From NCBI GenBank assembly GCA_038750655.1, contig JBCDGZ010000093.1:1-32550 (forward strand): a stretch of DNA of 32,550 bases, given 5' to 3'. Under the pieces are notes generated by a model that was given only the letters and a program-made list of their open reading frames with translations, made no database searches and had not been told where the DNA came from. The DNA is from JBCDGZ01 sp038750655. GTDB taxonomy: Bacteria; Bacteroidota; Bacteroidia; Chitinophagales; Saprospiraceae. Shown piece after piece: positions 6,646 to 15,100 of the stretch. Numbering within the stretch: position 1 is the first letter of the stretch; each line of letters starts with the position of its first letter. The position numbers were made by a program, and so were the translations under genes.

Positions 6646-8838
6646 TTATTTTTGAACAACGATGCGCTTCGTGTAAACAGCGCCTTCGCTGCGCAAATTG
6701 AGGAAATATAGCCCATTAGCGACATTGTTTAGCTCTAGATCATAGCTGCGATCGTAGGTTTGGCCTGACCAGATTAGTTTTCCGGTGACATCTGTCAATT
6801 GCAGAACTACAGGTCCTATAGCATTGCGTGAGGGCCAGCGTACATTCAGCTCACCGGCAGTAGGATTAGGAGAAACGATGATTCTGGCGTCAAACTCAGG
6901 GTCCTGGGTGCTAACCGCTTGCCCTGGCTCCACCCGGCTTACCGTATTCTCCGTGCGGTTGGTATACCAAATGTTGCCATCAGGCCCCATCTTGATCCCC
7001 GTCAAACCTGGAGCACCGGTATCAATACGGCCTAGCTCAGTAAAGTTATCCTCCATATCATAAACGATGATTTCACCTGTAGCATAGTCTCCAACCATCA
7101 AGTAGTTTTCAAACAATTCAATACCACAAGGACGATCTAGGCCCTGGTCAATAATGACTTCCCAGTCAATATTGGTCACTCTAGAATGCTCGGTCAAGGG
7201 CTCATTGATCAAAGGCATAGATTCCGATACTCCACCGGAGTTGATGTCCAGACGAAGCACCCGGTCGCTGCCATTATCCACGACATAGAGCCAGCCAGTC
7301 GACTTATCCAAAATCATATGGCTGGGAACATTCCCGTCGCGACTTACACTGATTTCAGTGTAGCGTCTAACCAGGGCATCACCGTGGTAGTCGTTACCGG
7401 GGCCATGATCATCTACAAAGTCGTAGCGCACTAGTGTTCGGTTCCAGCTGTCGAAAATCCAGTAGACATTATCTACCTCGTGAGCGATACCCATGCTGTA
7501 GGGGCTACCGTGGAGCATATCCAGGTGGCTACCGTTTCCGCCTGAAGGTTGGGCGTAGATTTCAATATCGCTAGACCAAAGTGTTGGGCCAGTAAAGGTA
7601 CCACCGTTGTGATTAGCATCTTGGACACCGGGAGCAGAGGCCCAGTTGCCGTTTTCTCCAAAGGCCAAGGCTGTAGGCACCGACATAAAGTGCCAGGCGT
7701 TGCCATCAACGCGGTTCAGTGCGGTTTGATTGGGCAGGCCGGTGTTGTTGTAGGTAACAGTGCTGCCGCCGATGTTCGCATTGCGCTGGTTGATGACCCA
7801 CAGCTCATTTTTACCCAAAACAGGGAAGAAATCAAGGTCTGAAGGGAGGTTGAGGCCATCGCTAGGCTTGCTGATCACTACGGTTACAGGCTCACTATTC
7901 AGGAAATCTGCGATTTTATTAGGGATAACAACGCCAGGGAAAATCTCCACCTGCGTATCCAGGTCATTATTGCTTGGCTCCTCATCTGCCATTCCGTTGA
8001 CGGCCGTAATGCTAACACTTAGATTAGTTTGACCCGTACCGCTAGGTGTCCAAGGAGTAGGGTGAGTAAAATCATACTCCTCTAGAGGAGCGATGTTCAG
8101 GCCATCAATAGTCGCAGTTATCGAGCTGCCACCGTCAACCGTATAGCTGATTTCCAAGCTATTAATGGTCATTCCTCCTTCATTGATAATCGTACCGGTA
8201 ACAGGATGGGCCGTACCCTCTTCTCCGAATCTGAGTGAACTGAGCGTGCTGAGTTTAGCATCCAGTTCTAGAGGAATACGGATTTTAACATTGTCAATAG
8301 CAAAGCCGTAGAGCCAGGCACCACGGTCGCTATAGCGGAATCCGATTTGTACTTCATCCATACCAGCATAATCAGTGAGGTTGAACAAGCGGGTTTCCCA
8401 GCCGGTCGTGCCCTCTAGTTGTTCTAGCCGCGTCCAGGTCTGGCCGCCGTCCGTACTAGCTTCGACGGAAGCTCGCTCGGTATTGCCTTGCAAGGTGTTG
8501 TCTGAATAGAAAATATCCACTTCAAGTAGTGCTGTAGTGTAGCTAGAAAGATCGACAGCAGGAGTAATCAGAAGATCATTCGATTTATTACAGTTACACG
8601 CATCATCATTAGTAGCGGCAATTTGAGAAGAGCCATTGAATGGGATGTTCCAATACTGACTAGAATTGTCATCAGAACTACCCACTATCCAGCCTCCATC
8701 TGAGGCATTAGTTTGCTGCGTCCAGCCAGCAGGAATTACGCCTGCTTCAAAATTTTCTTCCAATACGGTTTGTGCATTCAGCAACGAAAACCCCATCAAA
8801 AGCAATAATGTGAGAAGACTTTTGTAATTGTTCGTCAT
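6646..8838 (-). CDS. T9SS-secreted protein: choice-of-anchor/MAM-like domain, CARDB-like domain, beta-propeller
   Basis: A 730-residue protein. Residues 1-23 are a signal peptide ending 'LLNAQ'. About 24-190 is a jelly-roll-like domain opening 'EENFEAGVIPAGWTQ' with 'STDGGQTWTRLE' and 'IDNVKIRI', the hallmarks of choice-of-anchor J/MAM-like modules in surface proteins. About 191-300 resembles a CARDB/Ig-like adhesion module ('TGTIINEGGMTINSLEISYTV'). About 310-640 is an NHL/SMP-like propeller, with phrases such as 'GWLYVVDNGSDRVLRLD', 'LMVGDYATGEIIVYD' and 'IKMGPDGNIWYTNRTENTV'. About 655-730 is the T9SS sorting domain ('IIVSPNPTAGELNVRWP'). It should be a surface or released protein, perhaps binding ligands or matrix; no catalytic residues can be named. 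It is a single transcription unit with its own terminator. Confidence 0.85.
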   Translation of the reverse strand: MTNNYKSLLTLLLLMGFSLLNAQTVLEENFEAGVIPAGWTQQTNASDGGWIVGSSDDNSSQYWNIPFNGSSQIAATNDDACNCNKSNDLLITPAVDLSSYTTALLEVDIFYSDNTLQGNTERASVEASTDGGQTWTRLEQLEGTTGWETRLFNLTDYAGMDEVQIGFRYSDRGAWLYGFAIDNVKIRIPLELDAKLSTLSSLRFGEEGTAHPVTGTIINEGGMTINSLEISYTVDGGSSITATIDGLNIAPLEEYDFTHPTPWTPSGTGQTNLSVSITAVNGMADEEPSNNDLDTQVEIFPGVVIPNKIADFLNSEPVTVVISKPSDGLNLPSDLDFFPVLGKNELWVINQRNANIGGSTVTYNNTGLPNQTALNRVDGNAWHFMSVPTALAFGENGNWASAPGVQDANHNGGTFTGPTLWSSDIEIYAQPSGGNGSHLDMLHGSPYSMGIAHEVDNVYWIFDSWNRTLVRYDFVDDHGPGNDYHGDALVRRYTEISVSRDGNVPSHMILDKSTGWLYVVDNGSDRVLRLDINSGGVSESMPLINEPLTEHSRVTNIDWEVIIDQGLDRPCGIELFENYLMVGDYATGEIIVYDMEDNFTELGRIDTGAPGLTGIKMGPDGNIWYTNRTENTVSRVEPGQAVSTQDPEFDARIIVSPNPTAGELNVRWPSRNAIGPVVLQLTDVTGKLIWSGQTYDRSYDLELNNVANGLYFLNLRSEGAVYTKRIVVQK

Positions 8839-8905
8839 CCTTAATTCTTGGTTTGGTTAGTTAATCGGGTGTAAAATGATAGGATTTGGGAGACCTACCA
8901 ACCGT

Positions 8906-8913
8906 CAAAGTTA
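8906..8913 (-). promoter_or_regulatory. Possible -7 box for the T9SS propeller gene
   Basis: On the minus strand this reads TAACTTTG, an exact TAnnTTTG match 68 bp upstream of the ATG at 8838. No clear -33 TTG at the expected spacing supports it, so it may be a chance match. Confidence 0.3.
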
Positions 8914-9043
8914 GCCAATCAAATGACTGGAAGCCTACATTTGTATAAGTAAATTGGTAAATTTTGAGACAAATTCACCATTTCTGTTTTTTGTAGACAA
9001 TAGCCGCTCTTTGTTTGTGGCCTTCGCCTGGACCTCTAATACT

Positions 9044-9078
9044 AAAAAATGCGCTCCCACCAAACGGCAGAAGCGCAT
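9044..9078 (-). terminator. Rho-independent terminator of the giant glycine-rich protein gene
   Basis: A perfect 7-bp stem (ATGCGCT with AGCGCAT, 9049-9055 and 9072-9078) around a 16-nt loop. On the minus strand it is followed by a run of six T. It starts about 40 bp downstream of the stop at 9119. Confidence 0.75.
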
Positions 9079-9118
9079 CAATCAAATTGCTTTTAACCAA
9101 TGAATGATTTCGGTTGGG

Positions 9119-12100
9119 CTAGTCTCGGATAACGATGACCCGAGCTTGCCAGTGCAGCATACCGCTGCTGACTCTTACCGTATAAGTACCCGCCGGTAGA
9201 GCGTTGGTACTCAGTTCTTCTCTTCTTTGTTCAAAAGGCTGCTCAATGACCTTACGGCCGAGTCGATCATAAACGACTAGTATAGCCTCCTCGCCGTTAA
9301 ACTGCTGATCGGTGATCGAAACAGTGAACTGGCCGGTTGCCGTAGGGTTGGGGAACAGTTCAATACCATCGGCGGTGAAGTTGAATTCTACTTGTGCAAT
9401 GCCGGAGTAATCGAAGGTATTGTCGAAATCCAACATCATTAGCCGGTAGTAGTTGTTGCCGGTCAATGGATGTTTATCAATGTACTGGTAGTGACGAAGG
9501 TCGTTGCTATTGCCTACGGCATCGACGAAATCGAGGTCCTTCCAGCTAAAGGCATCGCTACTGCGCTGTATGCGGAACCCTTTGGTATTGAGTTCGCTGG
9601 CGGTCGTCCAGTTGAGAAGGCTCATTTCTTGCTCCTTAAGGGCTGTAAATTCTAGCAGTTCAACCGGAAGGACGGCCTGGACGATTACAACTTGCTGTTG
9701 AGCAATCATATTACCACTGCCGTCATTGTAATTCCAATTTACAGTGTAGGTGCCCGGGCTGTTGTAGGTCATAGGATCAACAGTGGTCGCCGTAATTACT
9801 CCGGCGCAATTGTCATTGGCTGTCGGGGCAATAAGGGTGACACTGTTTTCGGCCTCTATGGTATCCAATTGTGCGAAAGTAGGTTCGGGGTTTTCGTAGT
9901 CCCCTACGTCAACGGAGACTGCGGCGCGGGTGATACCGGTATTGTTGAGGGAGTAGGTGAGAATAATTCTTCCGTCACTACTGCTACCTCCTTTGGTATG
10001 CACAACGTTGGCGGTGCGATCGAGGTGGGTGTAGCTGCTTCCGCCGCCGCCGTTTCCGAGGTCGTGGCCGCCGCCACCGCCGTACCAGCCGCCGCCGCCG
10101 CCACCACCGCCGGTGGCCGTACTGCTGTTGGCTCCTGAGCCACCCTGGCCAAGACTACCAGCAGTTCCGCAAGTCGGTCCATTACAGCCTCCGGCTCCAC
10201 CGGCCGACTGCGTCGCGCCCGCTCCGGCCGTACCGCCGCAGGCTCCACCATCATCCCCCGTATACTCTCCACCATCACCAGCCGGTGTGGCCGCGCAAGC
10301 ATCGCTCTTCGCACCACCACCGCCGCCAACGACTACAATCCGGTCCAGTAGGCTTGTGCCACCGATGCGAATATCCGTAGCACCACCGCCACCACTGGCG
10401 GTAGCAATCGTGGCATCACCGCCACCATTCCAACCGCCCAGGCGAGGCGTATTTTCACTACTCACATAACTCATTCCCTGCCCGCCAATATAGAGGTTCA
10501 GGACTTCTCCCGGTGTTACATTAATAGAAGCCTTCACTCGACCACCTTGGCCGCCCGTCGTAGAGATAGCATCTCCTCCTGCGGCCCCTTGGGCGTCAAT
10601 GCAAATGCTGGTGACCCCTTCTGGAACGGTGAAGGTTTGTAGATTACCAGTGAAGTCAAAAGTATCGCTGATCTCTTCGGTTTCTCCTTGTGCGTAGTAG
10701 GTCATGGTTGCTGGTGGATTCACTGCTAGAGCTTCATCCCGCTCCGCGCTGCCGACCAGGTTGCCACCCGTCGGAGCGTCGTACCATTCAATGCGACCCG
10801 GATTATCCAGCCCACCAGTGATATTCACACTGCCGCTGGGGCAGATGCTGTCCTGATCGATGTTGGCTGTGACGCTCTCGGCATCAATAACATTGACCTT
10901 AACACATTTCCGCAGGCTGGCACCGCCACCATTGTCCATTTCCACAAAATAAATGGCGTTGTCATTCAGCGGTGGTGTCGTGTAGCTATTGGTTGTACTC
11001 AGCAAATTGCCGCCCGTAGGCGCATCGTACCAAGCATAGGTGGTCATACGGGAGGGAGCTTCTGCAAATAAGGTGGTTGAAGCTCCTTTCAGAATGATTG
11101 TCGTACCCGTTACTTCCGGCATATTGTCAATGCTCACGTTTACCGTATCTCTAGCTAAACAACCTGTACTGGTATCATAACCAGTAATGTAGTAGGTAAT
11201 AGCATTACTGGCCAAAAACTCGATAGAATCGTTGTTGATATTACCGGGCATCCAGATGATGGAATCGGCACCACTAGCAACCAGTATGGCCTTGGTATTT
11301 TCCAAAATTGTCGTATCGGGTGTACTGCTTAGGCTGAAGCTGGGCACGACATCGATGCGGATAGAATCGATGATGGTGCAGCCATTGGCATCTAGTGCAG
11401 TGACCTTGTACATGGTTGTATCCATCGGATGTACGGTGATGGAGCTGCCGCTGAGGTTGCCGGGCATCCAGGTGTAGGTATCCGCCCCACTAGCAGTTAG
11501 GGTTGCCGAATCGCCGGGACAGATGCTGTTGGTATTGGCATTCAGGGAGATGCTCGGATTGCTGAGGGTTACATTGACCAAAACCGTATCTGTGCAGGCT
11601 CCACTCGCTGTAGAACCCACTAAAGTATAAGTGGTATTGCTCATTGGATTCACCTGTACACTGGCTCCGGTAAGGTTATCGGGGAGCCATTGGTATTGGG
11701 CTGCTCCGCTAGCGGTCAGGGTTAGGGTTTCGCCGGGGCAAGCCTGAATATTTTCCATTGTACTTACCGTCACCGGCTGATCGACATTGACGGTTACCGG
11801 CACCCGGGTATCTGTACCACAAGAGGCGGCAATGGTATAACGAATGGTCAACTGACCATTGCCGTTCTGTACCCCTTGAGTATGGGTGACACTGGCACAG
11901 CGAACAGGATCAGTATAGCTACTTCCGCCGCCGCCGTCATTATCGGCCGAGCCGCCGCCGCCGCCGTACCAGCCGCCGCCACCGCCACCGCCGTAGCGAC
12001 CGCCGTCACTTGGAGCACCAACTCCACCGCTACCGAAGCCGCCATTGCCGCCACAGTAGGAGCTGCCAAAGCGGCATCCTCGGGCACCACCGCCCGTTTG

Positions 12101-15100
12101 CGTACCGCCGCGTCCGCGGCGCGAAGCACTGTTGCCATTGCAACCGCCTCCAGTTTCGCCAGTTAGGCCTCCTCCTCTACCACCGGTAAAACTACCGGAG
12201 GAACAATTGGAACCTCCTGAACCACCGCCACCGCCAGCGACGACGACGCGATCATTCAGCGTAGTGCCGCCGATGCGAATATCAGTAGCACCACCGCCAG
12301 CACCAGCGCTGTATCGGTAGGAGTTACCGCCGCCATTCCAGCCGCCTGCGCGGCCGCCAGAGTAGGGACTGCCATAGCTCTGTCCCTGACCACCGACATA
12401 GATGCTCAAGGTTTCGCCGGGCGTTACGCTCAGGGTCGTTTGTACGCGACCGCCGTTACCCCCCGCTTTGTAGTTGCCCCAGCCGCCTCGGCCACCGTAA
12501 GCATCGACTTCAATGCTGGTGACACCGGCAGGAACGATAAAGGTCTGGACATTACCCGTGTAATTAAACGTTTGAGTACTTTCCTCTACCTCCGATTGGG
12601 CGTAGTAGGTGGTGGTATCTGTAGGGGTTACGGTAAAGGCCGCTCCGCTATCGCTTACGCTCAGTAGGTTACCGCCGGTTGGCGCATCGTACCAGAAGAC
12701 TTTTTGAGCATTGGCCTTATCCACAGACGCACTCAGGTCGGTGCTTTCCCCCTGACAAACTGCCGGAGGGTCGGCCGCGACGTTGGTTGGACTGCTCGGT
12801 GAGGGAATGGCCGTGACAAATATCGTGAAGGCCGTGCGATCACTGGTATAAGCACCCAGCGATTGCTCTACATAGTAGATCGTATTGGTACTCAAAACTG
12901 GGGTCGTGTAGTTGTTGGAAGAAGCCAGCAAGTTACCGCCGGTCTCGGCATCATACCAGGCTATGCTGGCCCCGGAGCTTGGTGTCGCCGTGAGCGCCGC
13001 TGTTTCTCCTGCACAAATCCTGGCATCTCCAGTGATCACCAAAGGGTCAATAACAGAGACAGTCATTGTAGCATTACTACTACAACCAGTGGCGGTCGTT
13101 GTTCCTGTGACGGTGTAGCTGGTATGGGCCGTTGGGCTGACACTGATACTGGCCGTTGTTTCACCGCCCGGTGACCAGGAATAGCTGTCTGCACCCGTCG
13201 CATTGATGTTAATGCTAGAACCGGCTTCGATAGTCGTATCGGAGCTGATGGTCAGGCTTGGATTGGGATGAACAGTGACGATCAGGGTATCTTTGGTAGA
13301 ACAGCCATTAACCTCTGTTCCGGTCACAATATATTCTGTTGTAGTGGTGGGAGAGACGGTAACCGAGCCGCCGCTCAGGCCGCCGGGTTCCCAACTGTAG
13401 GTATTAGAGCCGCTGGCTGTCAAGGTAGTTGACGTTCCCTCGCAGATGGCTACATCGCCAGAGTTGATTACTTGGCTCAGGGTGACGGTGACTTGGGCAT
13501 CGCTGCTGCAAGCTCCGGCGCTGAGGGTTCCGGTAACGGTATAGGTTGTGGTAGCATTAGGGGTAACGGTGATGGAGTTGCCGGTGAGGTTGCCGGGCAT
13601 CCAGAGATAGGTATCTGCTCCGCTGGCCGTTAGGGTAACTGTATTTCCAGCGCAGATCGCCGTATCATTGCTGACCGTTACGGTCGGTACTTGATTGACA
13701 TTTACTGTGATGGCGGTCCGGGTATCAGAGCCACAGGATTCCGCTGTAGTATAAGTAATGATCAGAGCGCCATTGCCATTTTGTACGCCTTGGGTGTGGA
13801 CAACACTGGAGCAGAGGGTGGGGTGGGTATAACTACTTCCACCGCCGCCATCATTATCGGCGGAGCCGCCGCCGCCGCCATACCAGCCGCCGCCGCCAGC
13901 GCCGCCGTAGCGACCGCCGTCACTAGGCGCCCCAACGCCTCCGACACCGAAGCTGCCATTGCCGCCACAGTAGGAGCTGCCAAAGCGACATCCTCGAGCA
14001 CCACCGCCCGTCTGTGAGCCTCCTCGCCCACGGCGCGAGGCACTATTGCCATTGCAACCTCCGCCAATAGCACCGGTCAGGCCACCTCCCTGGGCACCTG
14101 TAAAGCTGCCCGAAGAGCAATTCGATCCTCCCGAACCGCCACCGCCTCCGGCAACAACAATCCGGTCGTTCAGCGTCGTGCCACCAATACGAATATCCGT
14201 AGCACCACCCCCTGCACCAGCGCTGTATCGGTAGGAGTTTCCTCCACCATTCCAGCCGCCCGCGCGGCCGCCAGAGTAGGGGCTGCCGTAGCTCTGTCCT
14301 TGTCCGCCGACATAAATATTCAGCGTTTGGCCGGGTGTTACGCTCAGGGTGGTTTGCACGCGACCACCGTTACCACCCGCTTTGTAATTCCCCCAGCCTC
14401 CTCGGCCGCCGTAGGCATCTACGTCGATGCTGGTGACGCCCGCCGGGACAACAAAGGTCTGGACATTGCCGGTGTAGTTAAAGGTTTGGGTAATTTCTTC
14501 TATTTCGGACTGGGCATAGTAAGTCGTTGTATCGCTTGGAGAGACAGTAAATATTTCTCCACTATCCTTAATCGCCAAGAGCGTTCCGCCCGTCTCGGCA
14601 TCGTACCAGTAGACTTTCTGCGCACCGGCCTTGTCGACATCTGCAGTAAGGTCGGTACTGCCGCCAATGCAGAGTTCTGCAGGAGTAGCGGCGAGATTGG
14701 TTGGGGTTAATGGATTGGGGAGTTTGTTGACGGTAATGGTAAATGATGATCGAGAGCTGGTGTAGCTGCCGACGCTTTGCTCGACATAAACATCGGTGGT
14801 AGTATTGAGTACCGGAGTGGTATAGGTGGCTGCTGAGCTGAGCAGATTTCCTCCTGTCGGGGCATCATACCAGGCAAAGCTGGCTCCCGCACCACCAGTA
14901 ACACTCAAGCTCGCTGTTTCGCCTTCGCAGATGCGATTATCTCCAGTGAGGACCATTGGATCAATGACTGTAATATCGATGTCAGCAGAACTGCTACAGC
15001 CATTTGTAGTTGTCGTACCCGTTACGGTGTACATGGTATTTACTGTGGGACTGACAGAAATTGTAGTGGTTGTGGCTCCTCCGGGCGACCAACTGTAGGT